From: Acidobacteriaceae bacterium
GTDB lineage: Bacteria > Acidobacteriota > Terriglobia > Terriglobales > Acidobacteriaceae
Assembly: GCA_030049955.1 (NCBI GenBank)
Contig: JASIJX010000208.1
Span: 1 to 52,840 of the forward strand
Length of the DNA stretch: 52,840 bases
Direction of reading: 5' to 3'
Part shown: one piece after another, positions 1 through 9,573 of the stretch
Numbering within the stretch: position 1 is the first letter of the stretch
Layout: every line of letters begins with the position of its first letter
The notes under the pieces: model-generated
Told to the model about the DNA's origin: nothing
The model's input: only the letters and a program-made list of their open reading frames with translations
The model's database searches: none
Program-made: the position numbers and the translations under genes

Positions 1-1139
1 CACGGTTGTGGAGTAATTGACGCCGATCATTTTCGTCCATGCGGTACATTCTTGCCTGAAGAGGCGCAAGCACGCGAGTGCCCGTTCAACTTGCCGCCCC
101 GCTACACTGGATCAGGAATTTATTGTGGGGTGAGTTGAGCACTCAAGTGCTATTTCCCCCAAGAAAAGGGCGCCCTGCACACTGCAAATTTCCTACGTGA
201 ATTCCTAATCAGGTCGAAAGGGAAATTAACTTGTCCTCGAGCATAACATTTGCAAAGACCATTCCTGTGCCGCCAATCACGGCGATGAACAAAGGTCTCG
301 GCTGTATTCCCACGACACTCAGTTCCGAGTCAGTCCCCGCGCAGGGATGGAACCTGCTCAAGAAGTCATCAGCCTTCCCTCCGCCGTGCTTTAGCAAAAC
401 AAACTCCTCATAATTCAAATGGATGGGCCGGTTCATAAACGAGTATGGTATCCAGCTTGCTCCGCACGGCAAAACCACCATGACGCCCCAACTGTTTGCT
501 CTGCAGTTACAGCATGGCGCGTAGGGAATTACACTGGCCACGGCAAACTAGACCCAGATTGTGTACCGTCACGGCATCTCTCGCGTTCTTATGGCAAATG
601 AGCTTGTCAGCAAAGAGAATATGAGCATAATTGCTGGCTTGCCTGAGGATTCGGAGTTCGAATACTACCGCCGCGCCGATTTGGCGGAGCAGATAAATCA
701 ACTGGGAGCCTTCTTTTCTACGCTCCGCCAGCTCTTGTCCGTGCTCATCAAACTTGGCCTCATAGGTAGCCGCACTGGAGTGCGGAATAGTACATTGCGT
801 GTGAAGGCAGGCACTGCATTCCAAATTACCGGTTTGAGCCGTTGAATCTATCGTAGCGCTTCCTTTCTCGAAAACCATTTCAAAAATCCATCCCAACTCT
901 GCCATGTCTGCCTTTTCACCTCTTGCTGCACAGATATTTGAAGAAGATGACAAGAGTGGCCGCACGAGCTAAGCTAATCGCGACCAATCCAGCCAGGATT
1001 TTATGTCGATCAATCAAGAACCGATCAGTTTTTGAAGTTCATGCGTGCTGCGGCAACGAAACTGTGAACGTGCCGCGTTGTGGCAAGCACAAAGACTGAG
1101 GTATTCAAAGTCATTAACGCTGGTTTATGAGGAGCGGAC
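1..1139. other. Left-end stretch without a supported gene
   Basis: Open frames occur on both strands, including one of about 150 codons on the minus strand (507-965) and one of 94 codons on the plus strand (561-845). They overlap each other, lack convincing ribosome-binding sites and show no motif I recognise. A plus-strand frame is open from base 1 to a TGA at 136-138 and could be the tail of a gene that starts outside the window. The stretch may hold degraded genes, since the next gene pair is itself truncated. I cannot support a call. Confidence 0.5.
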
Positions 1140-1319
1140 ATGGCAACGCTGCAAAAGCAGATTGCAGACAAATTCCTTGAGAAGCTGGCTCACTCCAAAG
1201 AGGTGGACGCCATACAAGTCAGCGAGCTGAAAACCCTGTTCTCGGGTGATAAGAAGATAAAGGTCGAGGATCTGGTGAAGATCTTTTCGCTTCCGCACGG
1301 AGGAGGCGACCTGAAATGA
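1140..1319 (+). CDS. Small protein (59 aa) translationally coupled to an SMC-like ATPase
   Basis: The frame starts at an ATG preceded by a good ribosome-binding site (GAGGAGCGG, 5-10 bases upstream). It ends in a TGA that overlaps the ATG of the next gene (ATGA), so the two genes are almost certainly translationally coupled. The product is charged, probably helical, and has neither a membrane segment nor a signal peptide. It starts MATLQKQIADKFLEKL and ends SLPHGGGDLK. I do not recognise the family. Small genes placed just before SMC/RecF-like ATPases occur in several anti-phage systems (for example the middle components of ABC three-component systems), but assigning that role here is inference from gene order only. 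Confidence 0.6.
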   Translation: MATLQKQIADKFLEKLAHSKEVDAIQVSELKTLFSGDKKIKVEDLVKIFSLPHGGGDLK

Positions 1320-2722
1320 TCAAGCTCGACTCCATCCATGTCGAGGAGATGCGCGGCATCCGCAAACTCGACATCAATTTCCATCAGGAAACATTTGCCA
1401 TTTCCGGTCCGAACGGCTCGGGCAAAAGCGGCCTGATCGACGCAATCGAATTCGGTCTGACAGGGCAAATCGGCCGCCTCACCGGCCGGGGAACGAAGGG
1501 CCTATCCGTCCAGGCGCACGGACCGCATGTCGATAAGGTGAACTTCCCCGATGCGGCTTTTGTGAGGCTGAAGCTTATCCTGACCTTGATTAACAAAGCA
1601 GTCACCATCGAGCGGAAAGTATCCGACCCTAAGATGCCGAAGATCATGCCGAACGATGCCGATGTGAAGGCCGTTCTTGCGGAAGTCGCCGACCACCCCG
1701 AGATCACGCTCTCGCGGCGCGAGATTCTGCGCTTCATTCTCGTCGAGCCGAGCAAACGCTCGGAAGAAATCCAAGCGCTCCTGAAACTCGATGAAATCGG
1801 CCAGATGCGGGCTGCATTAAACAGCGCGCAGAATAAACTCCAGCAGACGCAGAAAATGGCAGCCGCCCAGGTTGGCACGGGAACCGATGCTTTGCAGCGC
1901 CATCTCCAGATAGCGACGTTGCGGCCGGAACAGCTTCTTGAAGTCGTCAACACTCGGCGCAAGCTGCTCGGCCTTTCGTCAATCACTGAATTGACGGCCG
2001 ACACAAAGCTCGACGAGGGGCTGACCGCCGGCGCTGCTGCATCAGATTTCAATAAAGAGTCGGCCCTGCGCGACATCAAGGCCCTCTCGGATGCGCAGAA
2101 AGATTTTCCTGAACTATCCAAAGCTGATGCTCAGGCCATCGTTGATGGCCTCGAAAAGCTGGAGGCCGATCCTGCGCTTCTCTCCGCCTTGCAGCGGCGC
2201 AGCTTCATTGAACGGGGCTTGAGCCTCATAGATGGCCTAGAGTGTCCCTTGTGCGACAAGCTGTGGGACGACGAGGAACTGCTGCGCGCACATTTGCAGG
2301 CCAAACTTGCCAAGTCCGAGGAAGCGAAAAATCTTCGGGATTCGCTCATCGACAGCGGGACCAAGATTGCCGCACAGGTTATCCGTGTCATCGGTCTCCT
2401 TGCGCCCGTGCTGAAGCTCGCGCAGGTACAGGGGGAAGGCGAGCGAGCGCAGCTTTTCGCCGCCTGGAAAACAGACCTTGAAACTATCAGAATCAAACTG
2501 CAAAGCGTAGATGACATTGCGGATCAGAAAGACAGGCTCGTCAGCGGCTGGCTTGCCGTGCCGGAGAAGCTCTCCGCAGCGCTGAACGCCTTGCGCGAAA
2601 AGATTGAGGCGAAGCCCGACCAGTCGGCGACCATAGCGGCGCAGACGTTTCTTTCGACCGCACAGCACGCGGCGGAGATCGGCTTCATCCAGAAATCTCG
2701 GGGAGATCAAGAGATTATATGA
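1316..2722 (+). pseudogene. Truncated SMC/RecF-type ATPase with zinc-hook CxxC
   Basis: The 468-residue product starts like the ATPases of the SMC/RecF/SbcC group. A short beta-rich N-terminus is followed by a Walker A motif GPNGSGKS at residues 31-38, then a long charged helical region. A CPLC motif at residues 310-313 resembles the zinc hook of Rad50/SbcC. Family members carry a second coiled-coil arm, an ABC signature and a Walker B motif in a C-terminal half. None of these is present, and the frame stops about 155 residues after the hook. The downstream 100 bases do not continue the protein in another frame. I read it as the 5' half of a gene cut by a rearrangement, so probably non-functional. 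The ATGA overlap with the small upstream gene suggests a former two-or-more-gene defence or repair cassette, which is inference. Confidence 0.7.
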
Positions 2723-2821
2723 GGGCAAAGCGCACACTTACCCTAATCCTCTTCGCCGCTTCCGTGTCTCCAAGGCGCAGAGTTCGTCACTGAATTCTTC
2801 ACTTTCTTGAGGAGCTCTTTG

Positions 2822-5032
2822 ATGGCAAATGACCGACGAACCTTTCTCAAGCAGGCCGCCGGATTCACAGCGGCCTGTTCTACAGGCTTAGGCTTAGAGG
2901 CGGCTACTTACGCGTCGTACCCCTCAGCCGTCGATGGCGCGACAGCGTGGTACGACCGGCCAATGCGCTGGGCGCAGCTTGCCTTCGTTGAAGACGATCC
3001 CGGCAACTATGACCCTTCCTTCTGGCTCGACTATTTCCAAACCATTCACGCGGATGCCGCCTGCTTAAGCGCAGGAGGGGTTGTTGCCTTCTATCCAACC
3101 GAAATCCCGTTGCACTATCGAAGCCGTTGGCTCGGAAAGATGGATCCGTTCGGCGAGCTCGTCACGAATTGCCGCAAACTTGGTATGAATGTGATTGCGC
3201 GGACGGATTCCCACGCATGTCATCAGGACGTTGTCGACGCCCATCCAGATTGGATCGCAGTCGACGCGCAGGGCAACAAACGGAGACACCCTTCCGACTC
3301 CGACTATTGGATTACCTGCGCGCTGGGGCCCTACAACTTTGATTTCATGAGTGCGGTGCATCAGGAGATTATGCGGAAGTACCGGGTCGACGGCATCTTT
3401 ACGAACCGCTGGTCAGGTTCCGGCATGTGCTATTGCGAACACTGCAGCGCCAACTTCAGGGCCTTTTCCGGTCTTGATCTTCCCATGACAAATGACCCGC
3501 AGGATCCGGCGCGCCGACAGTACATCTTGTGGAATCAGAAGAGGCTCTTCGATCTGTGGAGACTCTGGAACGAAAAGATCAGAGAGATCAATCCCGAGTC
3601 CAGCTATATAGCTAATGCCGGGGGCGGGGCACTCAGTCCTCTGGACATGAAAACCATCGGCGAATTGGCTCCCACGCTCTTCGCTGATCGCCAGGGGCGT
3701 AGCGGCTTGATGGCGCCCTGGGCAAACGGAAAGAACGGTAAAGAATATCGCGCTACGCTGGGGCAAAAGGCCATCGCGGGAATGGTCAGCGTGGGTCTCG
3801 AAGAGAAATATCGCTGGAAAGATTCTGTTCAGTCGGGTGACGAGATCCGGCTGTGGACGGCCGATGGAATTGCGCAAGATCTGCGACCTTGGTTCGTCAA
3901 GTTCAATGCAAAAGTCATCGATCGTCGTTGGCTGCCAGTCGTCAGAGACGTCTACGAGTGGCACTATGCAAACGAAGCCTATCTTCGTAACGAGAGGCCC
4001 CTCGCGCGAGTTGGTTTGGTCTACTCGCAGCAAACGGCGACATTCTACGGAGGAGAGAAAGCCAAAGCTCAGGTCGAAGACCACACACTGGGTTTCTATC
4101 AGGCGCTGATTGAAGCACGCATTCCCTTCGAAATGGTGCATGATCGCTTGTTGGACCGCGAACATATCGCGCAGTTCCGTACATTGATCCTTCCCAACAT
4201 TGCTGCGTTGTCCGATTCGCAGTGCCAACAGATTCACGATTTCGTTCACGATGGAGGTAGCATCGTAGCAACTTTCGAAACCTCTCTCTACGATGAGTGG
4301 GGAGTTCGCAGGAAGGACTTTGGACTTGGACCCTTGTTTGGAGTGAATTATGCAGGTAAAGTCCAGGGGCCGATGCTGAACTCTTATCTCACGCTGTGCA
4401 AAGAGAGCGGCGAGAATGCGTATCACCCCCTTTTAGCCGGTATTGAGGATGCAACACGCATCGTCAATGCCGTCTATCAGGTGGAAGTGACGCCTCTCAG
4501 GGACTCCTTTTCGCCTCTCGAAATTGTTCCCAGCTATCCCGACCTTCCAATGGAGGCCGTCTTCCCTCCACCGGCCAATACTCACAATCGCGGCGTTTTC
4601 CTGACTACATTGGGGCGCGCTCGAGTCGTCTACTTCCCCGGAGACATTGATCGTACGTTTTGGGAGGTTCTGGATGTAGATCATGGGTGCCTGCTTCGCA
4701 ACGCGACGCTATGGGCAACCGACGAGATTGCGCCCGTAATAGTGGACGGACCTGGGGTGCTCGACGTTTCGATCTGGGAACAGCGAAACTCCATGACCGT
4801 ACACCTGGTCAATTTGACAAACCCTATGATGATGAAAGGTCCGATCCGGGAAGTGACTCCGATTGGCCAGCAACGTCTGCGCATCAAGATTCCAGACGAA
4901 CGCCGGGTGAAACGAGCCAAGCTCCTGGTGGCTGGCAACGAGCTCCCGTTCCGAAGGGAACAGTCCTCGATCCTCCTCGACGTTCCTTCGATTGCCATCC
5001 ATGAGGTCGTTGCCCTGGACTTTACTACGTAG
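2822..5032 (+). CDS. Tat-exported GHL6-type glycoside hydrolase-like protein with a trimerisation domain
   Basis: The 736-residue protein begins with a twin-arginine signal (DRRTFLKQ at residues 3-10, then a hydrophobic stretch ending near residue 30), so export in folded form is likely. Residues 45-220 resemble the hypothetical glycosyl hydrolase 6 domain, a TIM-barrel relative of alpha-fucosidases and GH42 enzymes. It includes DGIFTNRW and a Cys-rich CYCEHC at 203-208. The region around residues 395-515 resembles the GH42 beta-galactosidase trimerisation domain (LARVGLVYSQQTATFYGG, then LILPNIAALSD). The ATG at 2822 was chosen over the in-frame TTG 15 bases upstream because AGGAG lies 7 bases before it and it puts the RR motif at the N-terminus. 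The true substrate is unknown. It stands alone between a truncated gene and the topoisomerase operon. Confidence 0.82.
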   Translation: MANDRRTFLKQAAGFTAACSTGLGLEAATYASYPSAVDGATAWYDRPMRWAQLAFVEDDPGNYDPSFWLDYFQTIHADAACLSAGGVVAFYPTEIPLHYRSRWLGKMDPFGELVTNCRKLGMNVIARTDSHACHQDVVDAHPDWIAVDAQGNKRRHPSDSDYWITCALGPYNFDFMSAVHQEIMRKYRVDGIFTNRWSGSGMCYCEHCSANFRAFSGLDLPMTNDPQDPARRQYILWNQKRLFDLWRLWNEKIREINPESSYIANAGGGALSPLDMKTIGELAPTLFADRQGRSGLMAPWANGKNGKEYRATLGQKAIAGMVSVGLEEKYRWKDSVQSGDEIRLWTADGIAQDLRPWFVKFNAKVIDRRWLPVVRDVYEWHYANEAYLRNERPLARVGLVYSQQTATFYGGEKAKAQVEDHTLGFYQALIEARIPFEMVHDRLLDREHIAQFRTLILPNIAALSDSQCQQIHDFVHDGGSIVATFETSLYDEWGVRRKDFGLGPLFGVNYAGKVQGPMLNSYLTLCKESGENAYHPLLAGIEDATRIVNAVYQVEVTPLRDSFSPLEIVPSYPDLPMEAVFPPPANTHNRGVFLTTLGRARVVYFPGDIDRTFWEVLDVDHGCLLRNATLWATDEIAPVIVDGPGVLDVSIWEQRNSMTVHLVNLTNPMMMKGPIREVTPIGQQRLRIKIPDERRVKRAKLLVAGNELPFRREQSSILLDVPSIAIHEVVALDFTT

Positions 5033-5154
5033 CGAGCCCTGTCGGCTCAGAGATCTCGGTGACTGTCGTCTGGGTCTTGTGGAAGAGGAGATAAGGTTAA
5101 TCTGTTCGTCATAAACACCGAAGTAGATCCGGCGAAACGGAAGAACACAAAAGT

Positions 5155-7197
5155 ATGCCGAACGTCAAAAGAACAGGTGAGGAGCCGAAGCGTCGCGGCG
5201 TCACGGCCGAGTCGATGGCGGCAAAACAGCGCGACATATCCGTCAGCGAATTTTTCGCGAAGAACAGGCACTTGCTTGGCTTTGATAATCCGAGAAAAGC
5301 TCTCCTGACGGCGATTAAAGAGGCGGTCGACAATTCACTCGACGCTTGCGAAGAAGCGGGCATTGTTCCGGAAGTCTGGGTCCATATCGAAGCTACGGGT
5401 CCTAATCGCTACAAATTCGGTGTCCAGGACAACGGTCCGGGCATTCTGAAAAAACAGATCCCCCTCATCTTCGGAAGACTGCTCTATGGTTCGAAATTCC
5501 ATAGACTACGCATGAGTCGAGGGCAGCAGGGAATCGGCATCAGCGCCGCGGGCATGTACGGGATGCTAACTACGGGCAAACCGGTGAAGATCGTTTCCAT
5601 GACTTCGCCCAGGAAGCCGGCGCATTACTTCGAGATCCAGATCGATACGCGTCGGAACATGCCGGAAATTATCAACGGCAAAGGTGACGGCGAAGACATT
5701 CCGGCGGGAGAGAAAGGCCAGAAGTACATTACCGACCATAGTATTGAATGGGTATCTCACTACCCCCTTCCGGATCAGCAGTCCCATCGTAGCCATGAAG
5801 TGCGCAGCGGCACGCGTGTCACGATCGAGCTCGAAGGACGTTACCAACGCGGGCGCGGCAGTGTGGACGAATATCTGGAACAGACGGCCATCGCCAATCC
5901 ACACGTGACAATTCACTATGTCGATCCCGAAGGCCGCGAAACCACATTTTCGCGCTCCACAACTCAGCTTCCGATTGAACCCGTAGAGATCAAGCCACAC
6001 CCATATGGCATCGAACTCGGGCAGCTTGTCACCCTGCTGAAAGACACCTCGGCGCCGTCGATGGCGCAGTTTCTGACGACCTCATTTTCCCGTGTCAGTT
6101 CCGGACTCGCACAGAAAATCTGCGAGACTGCAAAGATCAGTACGCGCGGCAATCCCAGGAAGATCGGACACCGGGAAGCCGACTCACTTTACAAAGCGAT
6201 TCAAGAAACCAAAATCAGCCCTCCCGCGACCGACTGCATCTCGCCTATTGGTGAGTCGCTGATCCTCGAGGGCCTTCATCATCAGCTGCCCGGCGAGTTT
6301 TTCTGCGCTGCGACGCGTCCGCCCGCGGTGTATCGCGGGAACCCGTTTCTTATCGAGGTCGGACTTGCCTATGGTGGCTACAGTTCAACCCAGAAAGTCA
6401 CGCTCGACGCATTGACTGACCTGCTGAGCGAAAGCGATGCCCGGTCGCTGAAGCAATTCCTACTCACGACGTTCGATGGAGTCGGCGCGACCGCCGCCGA
6501 CAAGATCCTGTCGCAGGCGGGGATGGGGACTCGTCAATCGCCTTCGAAGCTCAAGAAAGAGGTAATAGATCGACTCTTCGCCGCAATGAAGAACGTTAAC
6601 CTGAGCGAAAATCAGTCGATGCAGGTGCTGCGCTACGCGAACCGCGTTCCACTTCAGTTTCAGCCAGCGGCTTGCGCCATCACCCAGTCGGTCATCGGGA
6701 CCAACTGGCGGGCCTACGGTTTGACTCAATCCCGCGGTCAATTGCCGATCGGTCCGATCACCGTCATGGTGCATGTCGCAAGCGTATGGGTGCCGTTTAC
6801 CAGTGAATCGAAAGAAGCCGTTGCATCCTATCCCGAAATCATGAAGGAGTTGCGGCTTGGCCTTCAGGCCGTGGGAAGAAAACTGGCGGTTTACCTCAAT
6901 CGTCGTAAACTCGTGCGCCAGGAAGGTGAACGTCGTGAGATTTTCCTGCGCTATCTTGGTGAGGTGGCACATGCCGTCGCCACAATCAAAGATTACGGCG
7001 ATCGCCCGAGAGAGGATCTGTATGGCCGGCTAGTCGATGTCGCGAAGCGCAAGACGTCTGTTGCAGATACGCAACTGAACGACGAAGGGAAACAGCTTGA
7101 AAACGTTGCGGAGGAGTTTGGCGAGAATGTGCTGATCGTCAACCCGGAAGAAGCTCCGGGCGAAACGGCATCGTCTGAACCGACTGCGAAAAAATAA
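5155..7197 (+). CDS. top6B: DNA topoisomerase VI subunit B
   Basis: This is the ATPase subunit of the type IIB topoisomerase, which passes one DNA duplex through another. The N-terminal GHKL fold is clear. It has an N-box KEAVDNSLDAC with E56 and N60, DNGPGI at 92-97 and the lid GQQGIGISAAGMYG from 123. The central helix-two-turn-helix region and the transducer domain follow. The conserved PFTSESKEAV carries the lysine that in archaeal enzymes contacts ATP. Its 680 residues exceed the usual archaeal length (about 530); the extra residues are mainly in the region around 145-190 and an acidic C-terminal tail. The stop codon overlaps the start of subunit A by one base (TAATG), so the two are co-translated. 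Topoisomerase VI is universal in archaea and present in plants but sporadic in bacteria, so horizontal acquisition is likely. Confidence 0.95.
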   Translation: MPNVKRTGEEPKRRGVTAESMAAKQRDISVSEFFAKNRHLLGFDNPRKALLTAIKEAVDNSLDACEEAGIVPEVWVHIEATGPNRYKFGVQDNGPGILKKQIPLIFGRLLYGSKFHRLRMSRGQQGIGISAAGMYGMLTTGKPVKIVSMTSPRKPAHYFEIQIDTRRNMPEIINGKGDGEDIPAGEKGQKYITDHSIEWVSHYPLPDQQSHRSHEVRSGTRVTIELEGRYQRGRGSVDEYLEQTAIANPHVTIHYVDPEGRETTFSRSTTQLPIEPVEIKPHPYGIELGQLVTLLKDTSAPSMAQFLTTSFSRVSSGLAQKICETAKISTRGNPRKIGHREADSLYKAIQETKISPPATDCISPIGESLILEGLHHQLPGEFFCAATRPPAVYRGNPFLIEVGLAYGGYSSTQKVTLDALTDLLSESDARSLKQFLLTTFDGVGATAADKILSQAGMGTRQSPSKLKKEVIDRLFAAMKNVNLSENQSMQVLRYANRVPLQFQPAACAITQSVIGTNWRAYGLTQSRGQLPIGPITVMVHVASVWVPFTSESKEAVASYPEIMKELRLGLQAVGRKLAVYLNRRKLVRQEGERREIFLRYLGEVAHAVATIKDYGDRPREDLYGRLVDVAKRKTSVADTQLNDEGKQLENVAEEFGENVLIVNPEEAPGETASSEPTAKK

Positions 7198-8333
7198 TGC
7201 CTAAGAAAACGAAATCGACCTCAGACAAACCGACTCGTTCGACGAAAGACAGGAAAACTCTCGGTTCAATTCGCAATCTTGCGGATGCCGTTATCCAGTT
7301 CGCTGAACGTGGACGAGCACCGTATGTAGATATCCCGTCACGATCATTATCGAATGTTCGATTCAATAAATCGAAGCGTATTCTTGAGATGGGCAGCGGG
7401 ACAAACCGACGGGAATTATTCAATCTGGCTCAAGCCCGCAGCTACATGCAGACATTGCTGGTCGCTTCCGGATGCAAGCAACTGATCGATCAGGAAAAGA
7501 CAACCAGCATCCGCGGTTTGTTCTACCTGCTCAAGCACACCATTGAAGGTGCGAATGAAGAGACGTTCGATACGCAGGATGAATGCGATCCCGTCATCGA
7601 GGACATCGAGGTTGCACTGGATTCGATGCGCGAAGAGCTTCACCTATATGCGAAAAACGCGGGAGCGATGGTTGGGCCGATCACACTAGTAGATAGTGGC
7701 GACACGATCGATTGTTCCCGCATGGGCTCTGGCGGCTACAGCATTCCGTCGATCGTCGAGCAGGACATCGTGCAGTTCAAAAAGAACACCGCAAAATTCA
7801 TCCTGCATGTCGAGAAAGACACCGTTTGGCGGCGATTCAACGAGGATAAATTCTGGCGCAAGCACAACTGCATCCTCACGCATGGTGGGGGTCAACCACC
7901 CCGCGGTGTTCGCCGCATGCTGCACCGTCTTCATCACGAGTTGAAACTGCCAGTGTATTGCCTGCTTGATAACGATCCCTGGGGATATTACATCTACAGC
8001 GTGATCAAACAGGGGTCCATCAATCTAGCTTACGAATCGCGCCGCATGGCTATCCCCGAAGCGCGTTTCCTGGGATTGCGCAGTCTGGATTTTGGCCGCT
8101 GCCAGCTTAGCCCCAGCGTGCAAATCAAATTGAACGAGCAAGACATCAAACGCGCCCGGCAAATCGCCCAGTATCCCTGGTTCGTGAACAAAAAGCCCTG
8201 GCAAAAAGAAATCGAGCTGATGTTGAAGAACGGCTTCAAACTCGAAGTTGAAGCTCTAATCAGCAAAAACATAAGCTATGTCACGGAAGAATATGTGCCG
8301 GCCCGGCTTGAGGAGAGAGAGTTCCTTGATTAG
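7197..8333 (+). CDS. top6A: DNA topoisomerase VI subunit A (Spo11-like)
   Basis: This subunit cleaves and rejoins DNA and is homologous to eukaryotic Spo11. The winged-helix (CAP-like) domain carries the catalytic tyrosine in RGLFYLLKH (Y110), matching the REIYY-type motif of the family. The Toprim metal-binding residues follow: E206 in HVEKD, and D258 and D260 in LLDNDPWG. The 378-residue length is normal. It starts on the ATG that overlaps the subunit B stop codon, which enforces equal production of the heterotetramer partners. The C-terminus (YVPARLEEREFLD) is intact. No other topoisomerase or repair gene lies nearby, so the context does not tell whether it works in decatenation or supports a mobile element. 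Confidence 0.95.
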   Translation: MPKKTKSTSDKPTRSTKDRKTLGSIRNLADAVIQFAERGRAPYVDIPSRSLSNVRFNKSKRILEMGSGTNRRELFNLAQARSYMQTLLVASGCKQLIDQEKTTSIRGLFYLLKHTIEGANEETFDTQDECDPVIEDIEVALDSMREELHLYAKNAGAMVGPITLVDSGDTIDCSRMGSGGYSIPSIVEQDIVQFKKNTAKFILHVEKDTVWRRFNEDKFWRKHNCILTHGGGQPPRGVRRMLHRLHHELKLPVYCLLDNDPWGYYIYSVIKQGSINLAYESRRMAIPEARFLGLRSLDFGRCQLSPSVQIKLNEQDIKRARQIAQYPWFVNKKPWQKEIELMLKNGFKLEVEALISKNISYVTEEYVPARLEEREFLD

Positions 8334-9573
8334 CTGGTGGTTGTGTGTGGCCCAGACCAATCGTATCGACGTGTGCTCTTCCACTGCCGGGTGCCCCTAT
8401 CCAGCTTCGCTAAGGCGGGATGGAATCACGATTCTTAGGTCGGTCCCAGAAACGGGCTTCGCTTAATTGATGGAGGCGGAAGCTTCAAGCCAGATTTGCG
8501 GCACACAACCGGCACACAGGGTGCCGGAGAGATCAGGTTTTATCGGGGTTTGCGACGGGTGTTATTGATGGGGCGTGTCAGGGCCGCGATCTGATGCGCG
8601 CTCCGGACTGCGATGGCGAGAGCCAACTCCCATTACGAATCGGCGCTCGAAGAGTGACTCGGCGATTTGGAACCAATCCGGATGCACCCTGCAGCTCTCG
8701 AGTCAACCACTCCAAATTATGCTCGAAAAGCGCCAGGAGATGATTCGGGCTGACGTTTGGTGACCTGAAGATCAACCGGGATTAGGTCCCCAACGGCCCT
8801 CTCGTGATCTAGATGCCGGGGACTCACGTTTTTCTCCGAGATGGTGCGAATTCAAAAGGGATCCGGGGAATTCGGGTTCAGAGAATTGGGCCGGTTTTCA
8901 GGGGTCTCGCCGAATGGGAGAATTCTCTCCGTCGTCCTTTTCCCCTTGGAAATGCGGCAATTTGCCGGAATTTCAAGCGTGTTGGACAAATTGAAAGGAA
9001 TTCTCTGAAATTAAGGACTCTATGGCGGTGCTGGCAGTCTCGAGCGAACCGCTCTCCTCGCTGCATTTCCCTGCTAACAGGGAATTTAACAGGGAAATCT
9101 GGAGGTTTTGGGCTCCCGTTCGCGCATGGTGCCGGACCGTATGCTGCACAATTCACGGTGCTTAAACCCCTTGACAATTGTCAGGGTTCAAAAAAGAACA
9201 GGGAATTTTTTCGGCGTAACAGGGAATCGAAATTCCCTGTTACGGGTTCGAGCACCGAAAATTTGGTATTTTTTTGTGACCTTGTCGCGAAAAGCGCCCC
9301 CCCCCAAATTTCCACTACATAAGTAGAGCAATTTTTTAAGGGCGGTGCCTTCACGAAAGCCAGAGGCTGCAACTCTCTCCTGTAGACACTCAGGGCCGCA
9401 TTGACGAGCACGTCACAGCTCAGAATGGGGGTGTCAGATCTCAAGTCTCACTTGGATGACAACAGTTCGATCACGTCGAGGCCGGCAGCTAAGACTCCAA
9501 GAGCTTTTATGAGTGACCGCCGGTTCATAATTGTCTCTAAGTTCTTGCGTGAGACTGTGCGCGGCGCCCAGAC
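8334..9573. other. 1.2 kb with no supported gene, carrying short repeated words
   Basis: No frame here has a plausible start site, length and protein-like composition together. From about 8840 the DNA is rich in repeated words: GAATTC or AGAATTCTCT near 8869-9006, and CAGGGAATT or its close variants at least four times between 9078 and 9240. One copy pair forms a perfect hairpin. A run of nine C lies at 9297-9305. A 26-codon minus-strand frame at 9448-9528 starts like a twin-arginine signal (MNRRSLIKALG) and stops at once, so it may be a gene remnant. The region lies between the 3' end of the topoisomerase operon and the 3' end of the response-regulator gene. Confidence 0.6.
9216..9243. repeat. 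Perfect 12-bp inverted repeat built from the CAGGGAAT word
   Basis: GTAACAGGGAAT (9216-9227) and ATTCCCTGTTAC (9232-9243) pair perfectly around a 4-base loop. Direct copies of the same ACAGGGAA word lie at 9077-9084, 9089-9096 and 9198-9205. There is no T run, so it does not look like an intrinsic terminator. It may belong to a dispersed non-coding repeat family. Confidence 0.7.

Noticed and set aside
640..680. GTTCGAAT tRNA T-loop-like string
   Set aside because: The flanking bases do not form a T-stem, and no acceptor or anticodon stem can be drawn around it.
507..965. About 150-codon minus-strand frame near the left edge
   Set aside because: No recognisable motif, overlapped by an equally long-looking plus-strand frame, and no convincing start site. 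It could be a degraded gene but cannot be supported.
8813..9322. 169-codon plus-strand frame over the repeat-bearing region
   Set aside because: Arg/Asn/Phe-rich text produced by the repeated CAGGGAATT words, with another open frame on the opposite strand; typical of non-coding repeat DNA.
9448..9528. 26-codon minus-strand frame starting like a twin-arginine signal
   Set aside because: It stops after 26 residues with no mature part and a poor ribosome-binding site; at most a remnant.
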